NCBI GenBank assembly: GCA_964440115.1
Contig: CAYTPV010000006.1
Location: 62,001-126,000, forward strand
Length of the DNA stretch: 64,000 nt
From: JAEWWD01 sp964440115
GTDB taxonomy: Bacteria; Bacillota; Clostridia; Christensenellales; CAG-138
Reading direction: 5' to 3'
In this document: piece after piece, positions 1-8,422 of the stretch
Position numbering within the stretch: the stretch's first letter is position 1
Layout: each line of letters opens with the position of its first letter
Translations under genes and position numbers: made by a program
The notes under the pieces: model-generated
What the model saw: only the letters and a program-made list of their open reading frames with translations
What the model was told of the DNA's origin: nothing
Database searches by the model: none

Positions 1-1
1 T

Positions 2-226
2 GGATGCCCGCCCGAAAGCTTACTGCATCTATCTGTTGGCGCGTGTACGTTGTGTGAGCAGTGTACCGCACAAGACAACAAACCCTGTCTGTATCCCGAG
101 CAGATGCTGCCTTCCGTTTCCGCCTATGGCGTTGATGTTGCGGCGATGTCCGAGAAATGCGGATTGCGGTACTTCAACGGAGAAAACACGATTACACTGT
201 TTGGCATGGTTTTCTTTCATATATAG
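2..226 (+). CDS. DUF2284 metal-binding protein, C-terminal part (5' cut by window edge)
   Basis: The frame starting at base 2 is open from the window edge to a TAG at 224-226 and gives 74 residues with no start codon. It contains CTLCEQCTAQDNKPC followed by a segment reading YPEQMLPSVSAYGVDV and ends near FNGENTITLFGMVFF. This cysteine-rich end (CxxCxxC...C) is characteristic of the DUF2284 predicted metal-binding family, in which the cysteines probably hold an Fe-S cluster or another metal. The biochemical role of the family is not established. Most of the gene lies upstream of the window. Family call good, function unknown. Confidence 0.8.
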   Translation, partial: GCPPESLLHLSVGACTLCEQCTAQDNKPCLYPEQMLPSVSAYGVDVAAMSEKCGLRYFNGENTITLFGMVFFHI

Positions 227-489
227 GCATTCACCAGCAACCCATATGGGAGGAAGCGCGTGCTATGCCGTTATATCAAAAAATATATTCACGAATTGGA
301 AGGCAATAAAGAACTTTTGAATTGATATTTGGAGCAATGATAGTACCCATACGAAACATCTGATTTTACTAAGCTTCAGTTCAATTTTGGGCTTATAGAA
401 ATGGCTAACTAAGAATATTTCGTGTAATATGTCAATCCGTTTTTATGAGCTAATTGAAAAATCCTTGGGGTTGGGCCGTAAAAAACATC
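227..489. other. Intergenic region without a recognisable gene
   Basis: AT-rich stretch between the DUF2284 stop and the tRNA promoter. The only open frames are short, lack a plausible ribosome binding site or overlap the real gene in another frame. No terminator hairpin is obvious. Confidence 0.5.
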
Positions 490-518
490 TTGCAATTCAA
501 AATGTGATTTAGTATAAT
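490..518 (+). promoter_or_regulatory. Sigma-A type promoter of the tRNA-Pro gene
   Basis: A -35 box TTGCAA (490-495), a 17-nt spacer and a perfect -10 box TATAAT (513-518) stand 28 nt before the tRNA. Spacing and sequence fit a housekeeping promoter well. Confidence 0.8.
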
Positions 519-546
519 TGTCCTTGCTGCGAGGGCGGCGGGTAAT

Positions 547-623
547 CTGGGTGTGGCGCAGTTTGGTAGCGTGCTTGAATGGGGTTCAAGAGGCCGGAAG
601 TTCAAATCTTCTCACCCAGACCA
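547..623 (+). tRNA. tRNA-Pro, anticodon GGG, CCA encoded
   Basis: A 77-nt cloverleaf can be drawn by hand. The acceptor stem CTGGGTG/CACCCAG is perfect, the D-stem is GCGC/GCGT and the anticodon stem is CTTGA/TCAAG. The loop ATGGGGT places GGG at positions 34-36, and the T-stem is GGAAG/CTTCT with loop TTCAAAT. The discriminator A is followed by an encoded CCA at 621-623. GGG reads proline CCC/CCU codons. The 3' half of this gene is the attachment site of the element that follows; a partial second copy is at 8423-8600. The gene itself appears intact, as expected when an element restores the tRNA end on insertion. Confidence 0.95.
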
Positions 624-660
624 ATAGAAAAGTCCCGAAACTTCTAGGGTTTCGGGACTT
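579..660 (+). repeat. attL-like repeat: anticodon loop to terminator of tRNA-Pro
   Basis: Bases 579-590 (ATGGGGTTCAAG) and 595-660 recur at 8423-8434 and 8536-8600. The second block differs at about four positions over 65 bp and includes the T-arm, the CCA end and the downstream terminator. Repeats that start in a tRNA anticodon loop and run to its 3' end are the usual footprint of tyrosine-recombinase integration. Confidence 0.85.
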
Positions 661-668
661 ATTATTTC
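631..668 (+). terminator. Terminator of tRNA-Pro
   Basis: The 11-bp hairpin AGTCCCGAAAC / GTTTCGGGACT is followed by TTATTATTTCTC. A near-identical hairpin is carried at the other att copy (8571-8606). Confidence 0.8.
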
Positions 669-981
669 TCGCAAATATAAGCTCGTCTGATTGTTTGACA
701 TCCATTTGACATCCATAGAAAAAATGGCATGGTGGCAGCGCATTCTGCGTTACCAATGCTAAGAGAGTAGGGATTAATCCTGCTAGACAAATCGGCGCTC
801 AAAAACAGGCGGTGACGGGTTAAGCCATTGTACACTTACCGAAGCCTCTGTACTTCTCATCTTGTACTGTACGAGAGTATCTACGATTTTTTGTATCAGA
901 CAAAATGGAAACAGGATATGTCTCAAATAGATGCTGCGTTACTATCAATAATGGAAGATGCCGCCGAATTTTTTAACCCGA
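661..981. other. Left interior end of the element: arm-type direct repeats, no gene
   Basis: TTTGACATCC occurs at 694-703 and again at 705-714, a spacing that matches arm sites bound by tyrosine recombinases. The rest up to the receiver gene stop has no convincing coding frame. The short frame at 828-1010 has no ribosome binding site and overlaps the receiver gene. Confidence 0.6.
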
Positions 982-1362
982 TTAATGATATAGAATTTCC
1001 GTTTGCGTGATTTTCGTAGCTGCCGATGTCAGATCAAAAGGCTTGACCAAATACCGTTTCGCGCCAAGTGCAAATGCCTCTTTAATAATCTCTTCATTGC
1101 TAAGCGCAGATATTACAATAACCGAGAGGTGGCTGCCATAATGACTGTTTATTTGCCTTAAAACTTCAAGACCGTCCACATTTGGCATAATGAGATCCAA
1201 AAGCAACACGTCCGGAGTTGTCTTGATTAACATCTCAATGGTCTGAACGCCATCTTCCGCAATACCAACGACTTGAATATCGGAATTCAATGACAAAAAA
1301 TCGCTTAATAAAGTTGCGTAGTCTTTGGAGTCATCGGAAATCAACACTTTAATTCGCGACAT
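982..1362 (-). CDS. Stand-alone response regulator receiver, Spo0A-like
   Basis: This 126-residue protein is one REC domain. The acidic pair is D10-D11, the phospho-acceptor D56 (LLLDLIMP), the switch S85 and the conserved K107 (VKPFD). The sequence around VGIAEDG, DVLLLDLIMPNVDGLEVL and LGAKRYLVKPFD resembles the Spo0A receiver more than CheY, but the protein stops about 17 residues after K107 and has no DNA-binding domain. AAGGAGG stands just before the ATG. It points away from the CheB/CheR and kinase genes at 1747-7114 and is a plausible phosphate acceptor for that kinase. Whether it acts as a phosphate sink, a relay or by protein contact cannot be told from sequence. Confidence 0.9.
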   Translation of the reverse strand: MSRIKVLISDDSKDYATLLSDFLSLNSDIQVVGIAEDGVQTIEMLIKTTPDVLLLDLIMPNVDGLEVLRQINSHYGSHLSVIVISALSNEEIIKEAFALGAKRYLVKPFDLTSAATKITQTEILYH

Positions 1363-1593
1363 ACTTTCCTCCTTTTATATACTTTAATCTACATTATCAC
1401 ATGTTGCTTTCCAATCACAGTGAACAGCCAGAGAGGATACGCGATATTTCTAGGTTAATTTATCGATTCGTATCAGATTTTGTCGAATATTTGAATTATT
1501 TTATGGTAGATTTATACTGGGTCATCCGGTTCGAAACGCGGCTAAAGCCTGCTGTCGTATTGCTATATATATTTCATTGTGGTTCAAAGAATG
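1363..1593. other. Divergent control region between receiver and cheB/cheR genes
   Basis: AT-rich, with no gene. It holds the start region of the receiver gene on the minus strand and a 0A-box-like site at 1478-1487. Confidence 0.5.
1478..1487 (+). promoter_or_regulatory. Sequence matching a Spo0A binding site (0A box)
   Basis: TTTTGTCGAA contains the core TGTCGAA of the 0A box. It lies between the divergent Spo0A-like receiver and the CheB/CheR gene. A 7-bp core match can arise by chance; its position in the control region of a Spo0A-like gene makes it worth noting. Binding is inferred only. Confidence 0.4.
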
Positions 1594-1602
1594 TGATATA
1601 CT
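1594..1602 (+). promoter_or_regulatory. Extended -10 promoter before the cheB/cheR gene
   Basis: TG-A-TATACT forms an extended -10 element about 145 nt before the chosen start at 1747. No good -35 box stands 17 nt upstream, which is tolerated by extended -10 promoters. Confidence 0.5.
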
Positions 1603-1746
1603 CTATGTAGGGTAACATGGAAAAAAGTTCTATTGATCTGGTTTGTTTCAGCGGTGCAATCAAAAACTGCGGCTATTGCAATGCATAGAAGGATAGTTCT
1701 TAATCATTTCTGTTTACTACTAAGCGGCGACCTGCAGGAGGCCATC

Positions 1747-4700
1747 ATGCCAACACGAAGATATAGAACAAAGACATTGCATGCAGTGTGTAATGCCGCA
1801 GCAAGCACAATGCTGGTTTCAGGCAGCAAAGCCGGGGACATGCAGGCCGCAAGCGCAAATACGAAGGATGGCCAGGGGAAATTCCCCATCGTCGGCGTGG
1901 GCGCCTCGGCCGGCGGGCTGGCTGCCTTTGAAACCTTTTTCTCCAGCATGCCTGCCGATATTGATACCGGCATGGCCTTTGTATTGGTGCAGCATCTGGC
2001 GCCGGATCACAAAAGTCTCCTTACCGATCTCATCCGGAGCTATACCCGCATGCAGGTTTTCGAAGTGGAAGATGGCATGAAGGTTATGCCCAACTGCGCC
2101 TACATCATCCCACCCAACCGCGATATGGCGTTTCTGAATGGTGTGCTCCACCTGCTTGAACCCTCTGTTCCGCGGGGCCAACGTCTGCCTATCGACTACT
2201 TCTTCCGCACCTTGGCGCAGGACCAGCATGAACGGGCCATCTGCATTGTGCTTTCGGGCACAGGCAGCGACGGAACTTTGGGTGTTAGGGCTATCAAGGG
2301 CGAGGGCGGCATGGTCATCGTCCAGGACCCCGATACCACCGAGCACGACGGTATGCCCCGCAGCGCCATTGCCACCGGTATGGTGGATTATGTGCTCCCG
2401 GTGGCCGAGATGCCCAGGCAACTGATAGACTATGTAACGCACGCTTTTGGTACTCTTCATCTGGCCGCATCTGCGCCGATACCCAAGGTTGACAATGCAC
2501 TGAAGAAAATATTTGTTTTGCTGCGCGCCCAAACCGGCAATGACTTTTCGCAGTATAAGCCGAGTACCATATACAGGCGCATCGAACGGCGCATGGCCAT
2601 CCAACAGATTCAAACGATAAACGACTATGTTAGGTATATACAAAACTCCCCCGCCGAGGTGAAAGAGCTTTTTCGCGACCTGCTGATCGGTGTGACCAAT
2701 TTCTTTCGAGATCCCGACGCCTTCGAGGTACTCGAACAACAGGTCATCCCGAAGCTTTTTGCCAACAAGCACTCGGGCGCTGCCATACGTGTTTGGTCGC
2801 CCTGCTGCTCTACAGGCGAGGAGGCCTATTCCATCGCCATACTTCTGCACGAGCATATGGAAACGTATCGGCTGAGCTACCCCGTACAGGTATTCGCTAC
2901 CGATCTTGACAGCCATGCGATCGCCACAGCCCGTGCCGGTGTGTATCCTGCCAGCATCGCCTCGGATATCCCCCCAGGCAGACTCGCGCGCTATTTTACG
3001 GCCGAGCCCGATGGCGGTGCATACCGCATTAGCAAAGGCATTCGCGATATGCTCATCTTTTCCGAACAGAATGCGATCAAAGACCCGCCCTTTTCCAGAC
3101 TTGACCTCATCAGCTGCCGCAACTTTCTGATCTATTTGAGCAAGGACATGCAAAACAAGCTGATTTCCCTGTTTCACTATGCTCTTAACCCGGGTGGCAT
3201 ACTCTTTCTGGGCAGCTCAGAGAACGTAAGCGGCCATGAGAATTTATTCGTTGCGCTGGATCGCAAATCCAGGCTATTTGAGCGCAAAGAAGACTTTCAC
3301 AGCGCACATAGAATAGCCGGCGACAGGTTCCCCTCTCTCATGACGGCAGCCGCGCCCATCCCCTCGTGGATCGCAGGGAATATGGAATTCCCGGTGAAGC
3401 TGTCGCTGCGTGAAATTGCAGAACAAGCGCTTTTGCACCAGGAAGAACTGGCTGCTGCGCTCGTTAACAAACGCGGCGATATTCTCTACCTGCACGGCCG
3501 CACCGGCATGTATTTGGAACCGGCCCCCGGCGTGTCCGATATCAACAATATCCTCAAGATGGCCCGAGAAGGATTATTGCGTGAGCTGACCACCTCCCTG
3601 CATAAGGCTGCGGAGAAAAATGAAACCGTGCGTTGCTTTGGCCTGCATGTAAAGACAAACGATCATTTTACAATGGTCAATCTTACCATCCACCCGTTAG
3701 ATAAAACCTATGCCGGAAACCATGAAACACCGCTGTACCTGGTCGTATTGGAAAAAGCGCCCGACTCAGACCCGGCGATTGCAACCGCATTTTTGGCAAG
3801 AGATGAACAGTTGTTGGATGGCAGCACGCACATTGAAACGCTCAGACAACAACTTCGCGCTAAAGAAGACTATCTGCAGGCCGCTAACGAGGAGCTGGAG
3901 ACCGCCAATGAAGAGCTGAGCTCCTCCAACGAGGAGATGCAGTCCATCAACGAAGAGTTGCAATCGACCAATGAGGAATTGGAAACATCTAGGGAGGAAC
4001 TGCAATCCATCAATGAGGAATTGGCCACAGTCAACACCGAATTACAGACCAAGGTGGGGGATTTGTCGAGACTCAACAATGACATGAACAACATGCTGAC
4101 CAGTACTGGCATCGCCACCGTTTTTGTAGATCTTCAACTGCGCATCCTGCGCTTCACCCCAACCGCTACCGAGATCATCAATCTGATCCTGAGCGACGTG
4201 GGGCGGCCCGTGGCACATTTGGTTTCCAACCTGATTGGATATGACAGCTTGGTGGCGGACGTTCAAGCCGTGCTCTGCACTCTGAATCACAAAGAGATGG
4301 AGGTTCAGACAAAGGAGGGCAAGTGGTACATCATGCGAATTCGGCCTTATCGCACCACTGAAAACGTGATTGAGGGCGCCGTGATCACTTTTGTAGATAT
4401 TACGCAGATGAAATCGGTGAAGGATGCGTTGGCTGTTTCGGAAATTCGCTTTCGCCGCTTATTTGAGGCGGCGAAGCACGGGATACTCATACTCGATGCA
4501 AGCACGGGAAAGATCGTGGAGGTAAACAAATTTTTGGTTGATATGCTGGGCTATTCGGAGGAGCAACTTACAAAAAGGTCGATTTGGGATATTGGATTCT
4601 TTCATGATATTATTGCGAATAAACAGAAATTTATTGAGTTACAAGAGGAGGAATATGTCCGTTACAATAATCTTCCGCTTGAAACTGCCGATGGGCGGCA

Positions 4701-4794
4701 GATCGATGTGGAGTTCATCAGCAGCGTGTATTTAGTGAATAATCACAAAGTGATTCAATGTGATATTCGTGAAAATCAGCAACAAAGATATTAG
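1747..4794 (+). CDS. CheB methylesterase - CheR methyltransferase fusion with coiled coil and two PAS domains
   Basis: About 1015 residues. The frame is open from 1633, but the ATG at 1747 follows GCAGGAGGCC and is preferred. The CheB part (about 46-235) has catalytic Ser in GASAGG (52-57), the His in VLVQHLAPDH and the Asp in SGTGSDGT. The CheR part (about 250-520) has the SAM loop STGEEAYSIA, FATDLD and CRNFLIYL. A strongly heptad-like coiled coil of NEEL/SINEEL repeats spans about 711-776. Two PAS domains (about 780-885 and 895-1005) follow. Related fusions often end in a histidine kinase; here the kinase is the next gene (34-nt gap), so the two probably act together. With no receptor genes beside it, the target of methylation is unknown; control of the neighbouring kinase is an inference. 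Confidence 0.9.
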   Translation: MPTRRYRTKTLHAVCNAAASTMLVSGSKAGDMQAASANTKDGQGKFPIVGVGASAGGLAAFETFFSSMPADIDTGMAFVLVQHLAPDHKSLLTDLIRSYTRMQVFEVEDGMKVMPNCAYIIPPNRDMAFLNGVLHLLEPSVPRGQRLPIDYFFRTLAQDQHERAICIVLSGTGSDGTLGVRAIKGEGGMVIVQDPDTTEHDGMPRSAIATGMVDYVLPVAEMPRQLIDYVTHAFGTLHLAASAPIPKVDNALKKIFVLLRAQTGNDFSQYKPSTIYRRIERRMAIQQIQTINDYVRYIQNSPAEVKELFRDLLIGVTNFFRDPDAFEVLEQQVIPKLFANKHSGAAIRVWSPCCSTGEEAYSIAILLHEHMETYRLSYPVQVFATDLDSHAIATARAGVYPASIASDIPPGRLARYFTAEPDGGAYRISKGIRDMLIFSEQNAIKDPPFSRLDLISCRNFLIYLSKDMQNKLISLFHYALNPGGILFLGSSENVSGHENLFVALDRKSRLFERKEDFHSAHRIAGDRFPSLMTAAAPIPSWIAGNMEFPVKLSLREIAEQALLHQEELAAALVNKRGDILYLHGRTGMYLEPAPGVSDINNILKMAREGLLRELTTSLHKAAEKNETVRCFGLHVKTNDHFTMVNLTIHPLDKTYAGNHETPLYLVVLEKAPDSDPAIATAFLARDEQLLDGSTHIETLRQQLRAKEDYLQAANEELETANEELSSSNEEMQSINEELQSTNEELETSREELQSINEELATVNTELQTKVGDLSRLNNDMNNMLTSTGIATVFVDLQLRILRFTPTATEIINLILSDVGRPVAHLVSNLIGYDSLVADVQAVLCTLNHKEMEVQTKEGKWYIMRIRPYRTTENVIEGAVITFVDITQMKSVKDALAVSEIRFRRLFEAAKHGILILDASTGKIVEVNKFLVDMLGYSEEQLTKRSIWDIGFFHDIIANKQKFIELQEEEYVRYNNLPLETADGRQIDVEFISSVYLVNNHKVIQCDIRENQQQRY

Positions 4795-4828
4795 TATTGT
4801 AAGCGAACCGTGAAACGAGAGATACATC

Positions 4829-7114
4829 ATGAAAAGTACGGATAGCAATCCCACACCGCCCGAGTCTAATGCAGGTTTATTGCCGGAACTGCGTAAGAAG
4901 GCGCAAGAGATCGCCCCAAAAAGACGGGATTGCTCTCCCGAGTATTCGGAAGTAATACCTGCTGAAGAAGCACGCCAGAAGCTGCATGAGCTTCTTGTGC
5001 ATCAAATCGAACTGGAGATGCAAAATGATGAGCTGCGCCGCGCGCAGACGGAGTTGGAAGACGCCCGGGCCCGCTATTTGGATCTTTATGACCTAGCTCC
5101 AGTAAGTTACTGCACCATTTCTGAAAAAGGGCTGATTCTGGAGACCAATCTGACCGCCGCAAATCTTCTGGATGTGGCACGCGGCGCACTTATTAACCAG
5201 CCAATCTCCCGGTTTATATTTAAAGAAGATCAGGATGTCTACTACCTGCACAAACGGGAGCTCTTTGAGACAGGAAAACCGCAGGCATACGAACTGAAGA
5301 TGAGAAAAAGAGACGGCACGGTATTTTGGGCGCACCTGGCTTCTATCACCCTTTCGGATGCAGATGGCGTGCCGATTTGCCGGGTCGCATTGAGCGATAT
5401 CACTGAACGAAAACTCAGGGATGAAGAACTAAAGGCAATCAAAGACAGTTTATCTGCGGAGGTTGCAGCTCTCAACAATCTGCATGCCATAAGCACACAA
5501 TTTATACGCCAAGACAATCTGCAAAGCATATATCATGAAATTCTCAAAGCGGCAATAGTCATGAGCCATGCCGATAAAGGAAGCATTCAAGTATTAGATA
5601 AAGAGAAGGGCAGCCTCAAGCTATTAATCCATTCAGGATTTGAAAAACCATATCTGGAGCATTTTGATAGTGTTACGCTCACGCAAAACGCTTATTGGCA
5701 GGCCCTAAAACAAAATAAGCGCATTATTACTGAAGATGTGTTATCAAACTCGGTCTTTATGGGAACGCCTGACATGCAGATCGTGTTGGCTGAACAAATC
5801 GTGTCTGTACAATCTACTACAATGGTCAGCAGTGCCGGCAATCTTCTTGGCGTTATATCCACCCATTATAAAACCAAGCACCAATTCAATGAACGCGAAC
5901 TGCGAATGTTTGATTTGCTGGCCCGACAGGCTGCGGATGTTATCGAGCGGGCGCGTATGGAGAAGGCTCTCCAGCAAAGCGAGCAACGCGCCTTAGCGTT
6001 AGTGGAAGAACTGCAAAAAGCCGATCAAAATAAAAACGACTTTATCAGTATGTTATCGCATGAGCTTAGAAATCCACTGGCTGTGATTATGGCGGGCGTC
6101 TCACTTCTTGAACTGACCGACGACTCCCAAAAGACAAGAAGCACGAAAGAAATTATGAAACGGCAGTCGGCACAACTATGCCGGCTGGTTGATGATTTGC
6201 TGGATCTTACACGAATAAACATGAATAAAATCAAACTAAAAAGTCAGCGCGTAGAGTTATGTAAATTGGTTGCCGAAGTAGTTGATGATTATAAAGGTCA
6301 GTTTGAGGAAAAGGGAATACGGTTGGAAACCGATATTACTCCCGATCCTCTGTTTTTGGATGCAGACGCGGCTCGCTTAACACAGGTTATCGGAAACTTG
6401 CTGCACAATGCCGTAAAATTCACAAAAACGGGCGGCGCGGCCATTTTGTCAGTTTACAAGCAAGAAGAGCAGGCTGTGATTTGTGTAAAAGATAACGGGA
6501 TTGGGTTAAATACGGAAATCCTGCTCGATGTATTTCAGCCTTTTGTGCAACTGGATAATTCAATAGACAGAAGCAATGGCGGCCTTGGATTGGGGCTTGC
6601 TATTGTAAAAGGCATGGTGGAACTCCATGGAGGAAGTGTGAGTGCTTTTAGTGAAGGAGTGGGAAAGGGGACGCAGTTTACTGTTCTCTTGCCGATTTCT
6701 TATGGAGAAGAAAATGATCAGGGGCAGAAACATTCCACCGGGACGCCCTCCCGTTTATTTCGCATTTTGTGCATTGAGGACAATACCGATTTTGCCGAAA
6801 TCCTTTGTTCGATGCTTGAGCAATTTGGGCACAAAGCCATTTCTGCGCGTAACGGGTTGGATGGCATTGCAAAAGCAAAAGAGTTTACCCCTGATGTTAT
6901 ATTCTGCGATATCGGTCTGCCAGGTATCAATGGCTATGAGGTAGCTAAGCGCATAAGAAGCGACCCTGCACTTGCGGGAGTTTACATGATCGGCTTAACA
7001 GGATACGCGGGATCGAAGGATATTGAGCTTGCAGTGAATGCAGGTTTTAACAAACACATGTCTAAGCCTGTAGATATGAATGCTCTTAATCAGGTGCTGG
7101 CTGAAGTTGAGTAG
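4829..7114 (+). CDS. Hybrid sensor histidine kinase: PAS-GAF-HisKA-HATPase-REC
   Basis: 761 residues with no membrane segments, so a cytoplasmic sensor. A short N-terminal coiled region precedes a PAS domain (about 75-190, ending ...VALSDITERK) and a GAF domain (about 214-374). The HisKA H-box is SMLSHELRNPL (His near 410). The ATPase domain (about 490-620) shows N-box IGNLLHNAVKFT, DNGIGL and GGLGLGLAIVKG. The C-terminal REC (about 645-760) has CIEDN, phospho-Asp in FCDIGLPG and K in MSKPVD. The ATG is preceded only by a weak GAGAG. The gene follows the CheB/CheR fusion in the same direction. The lone receiver at 982-1362 is a possible final acceptor. The signal is unknown. Confidence 0.93.
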   Translation: MKSTDSNPTPPESNAGLLPELRKKAQEIAPKRRDCSPEYSEVIPAEEARQKLHELLVHQIELEMQNDELRRAQTELEDARARYLDLYDLAPVSYCTISEKGLILETNLTAANLLDVARGALINQPISRFIFKEDQDVYYLHKRELFETGKPQAYELKMRKRDGTVFWAHLASITLSDADGVPICRVALSDITERKLRDEELKAIKDSLSAEVAALNNLHAISTQFIRQDNLQSIYHEILKAAIVMSHADKGSIQVLDKEKGSLKLLIHSGFEKPYLEHFDSVTLTQNAYWQALKQNKRIITEDVLSNSVFMGTPDMQIVLAEQIVSVQSTTMVSSAGNLLGVISTHYKTKHQFNERELRMFDLLARQAADVIERARMEKALQQSEQRALALVEELQKADQNKNDFISMLSHELRNPLAVIMAGVSLLELTDDSQKTRSTKEIMKRQSAQLCRLVDDLLDLTRINMNKIKLKSQRVELCKLVAEVVDDYKGQFEEKGIRLETDITPDPLFLDADAARLTQVIGNLLHNAVKFTKTGGAAILSVYKQEEQAVICVKDNGIGLNTEILLDVFQPFVQLDNSIDRSNGGLGLGLAIVKGMVELHGGSVSAFSEGVGKGTQFTVLLPISYGEENDQGQKHSTGTPSRLFRILCIEDNTDFAEILCSMLEQFGHKAISARNGLDGIAKAKEFTPDVIFCDIGLPGINGYEVAKRIRSDPALAGVYMIGLTGYAGSKDIELAVNAGFNKHMSKPVDMNALNQVLAEVE

Positions 7115-7247
7115 AATTTGGTAAACCACTGGTTTTGCGATTTACAGAAAGTTCGAACGGCTGCTCCTCGGCAGGCTTGCCCGTTGGACACTCTACAACT
7201 AACCCCGCCATCGCATAGATGACGGGGCTGTTGTCTCCTGTGCCGTT

Positions 7248-7625
7248 CTACGCAGCCGCTTTAGTCTTGCCGATCCAATCCTCGCCCGCGCCGGTGATCA
7301 GCGCCTGCACGTCGACGGCGGCGGCCGCCAGCAGGTCAATGACAGGCGCGGAGAGCTTCTGCAACGTCTTGGCTTTGAGTAGCTCACCCAACTCCGCTAC
7401 CTGAGCCTGGGTGAGCTTACCACCGCCGGCGGCCTTGAGCTTTTCGACTATGGTCTGTTGCAGCTCGCCCACGGTGAGCTGTGCAGCTTCGACAACCTGC
7501 TCGGTTGCCGCCTTAACGGAAGCGAGCTGCTGTTGCTTGCCAATCTTAGCGGTCAGCCATGCGCCGGCCACGCCGATCAGGGTGATGCATACTGCAGATG
7601 CGATCTGCGCGACAGTGGTGATCAT
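7248..7625 (-). CDS. Phage holin, LL-H family
   Basis: The 125-residue protein has one N-terminal membrane helix (IASAVCITLIGVAGAWLTA), then an Ala/Gln/Glu-rich helical region typical of the LL-H-type holins (holin superfamily 6). Such proteins make the membrane lesions that release phage endolysin. The longer frame to 7754 runs into the recombinase remnant; the ATG at 7625 begins the family-like part. No endolysin or other phage gene is next to it, so it is probably a leftover of a prophage. Its 5' end lies within two bases of where the recombinase homology begins on the other strand, marking a deletion or recombination joint. Holin identity is moderately sure. Confidence 0.75.
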   Translation of the reverse strand: MITTVAQIASAVCITLIGVAGAWLTAKIGKQQQLASVKAATEQVVEAAQLTVGELQQTIVEKLKAAGGGKLTQAQVAELGELLKAKTLQKLSAPVIDLLAAAAVDVQALITGAGEDWIGKTKAAA

Positions 7626-7626
7626 C

Positions 7627-8274
7627 GGTCTCGCGTGGGGTGATATAGATTTTAAACAGAACATTATCCATGTGCGGCGTGCAGCACACTTTGAAATGAA
7701 CAAGGTTAAAAACGGAAAGACAAAAACAAAGGCAGGCAACCGTGACGTCCCCATGCCGACGGTTCTTTCTCGGGCGCTTAAAGCAGCGCAGATAGCAGAG
7801 GCACCATCTGAAAAGAAGGAAAGAGAACTGAACTATGTCTGCAAATCGATAGACGGCAAGCAGTTGACACAGGCAGCCTTTGATCGCGGCTTTGAAGGTT
7901 TCCGCCTAGTGATGGAGGCCGGGGCTAACGGTGAGCCTATGGTGCCGCAGCAGGGGAGAAGGAAGAAGATCCCGGATGCCGTGAAAAGATTGCGCAAGGA
8001 AGGGAAGATAGAAGAAGCGGATAAGATGTTAAAGGCACTCAATGAAGCCGAAGCCGCCGCACGAATTCGCTTCAACCTGAGTTCTAACGATTTGCGCCAT
8101 ACCTACGCAACCTTCCTGTATGACGCCGGCGTTGATGTGAAAACGGCTCAGCGGTACCTTGGCCACAGCAATGTGGTGATGACGATGCAACTCTATACCC
8201 ACCTCTCGGAAGAGAAAGAAAGAGCATCGAAGGCGCTGCTAATCGACTTCTTGGGCGGCCAAAAGCATCGATGA
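7627..8274 (+). pseudogene. Tyrosine recombinase (integrase), C-terminal half only
   Basis: From 7627 the frame reads GLAWGDIDF, the segment that normally follows the first catalytic Arg, and continues to the end of the enzyme with NDLRHTYATFLYDAGV, RYLGHSNVVMTM and the tyrosine in QLYTHLSEE. The N-terminal arm-binding and core-binding domains and the first catalytic Arg are missing; upstream sequence in this frame is the antisense of the holin gene. About 215 residues remain of an expected 370-400. It sits beside the right attachment repeat, as integrases usually do. An insert rich in charged residues (VPQQGRRKKIPDAVKRLRKE) precedes the second catalytic box. Not expected to be active. Confidence 0.9.
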
Positions 8275-8283
8275 GTACATGAA

Positions 8284-8304
8284 TTGTACATCCTTTGTAC
8301 ATCC
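8284..8304. repeat. Right-end arm-type direct repeats
   Basis: TTGTACATCC at 8284-8293 and 8295-8304, period 11 bp, directly after the integrase remnant stop. They mirror TTTGACATCC x2 at 694-714 at the left end. Confidence 0.6.
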
Positions 8305-8422
8305 ATTGCGTCAGAAATGGCTGAAAAATTGAAAATAGTGAAAATCGAAAAAGCCAGACAGTTAGGCGTTATCCGTAAAAATCGCCCTATTATAGCGTGA
8401 ATATTTTGGGCAGGCAACTTCT

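Noticed and set aside
518..709. 63-codon frame over the tRNA
   Set aside because: It overlaps the tRNA-Pro gene and its terminator and has no ribosome binding site.
828..1010. 60-codon frame on the plus strand
   Set aside because: No ribosome binding site, no recognisable composition, overlaps the receiver gene end.
1819..3177. 452-codon antisense frame
   Set aside because: It is the antisense of the CheB/CheR gene, whose catalytic motifs are intact; long antisense frames arise from its codon bias.
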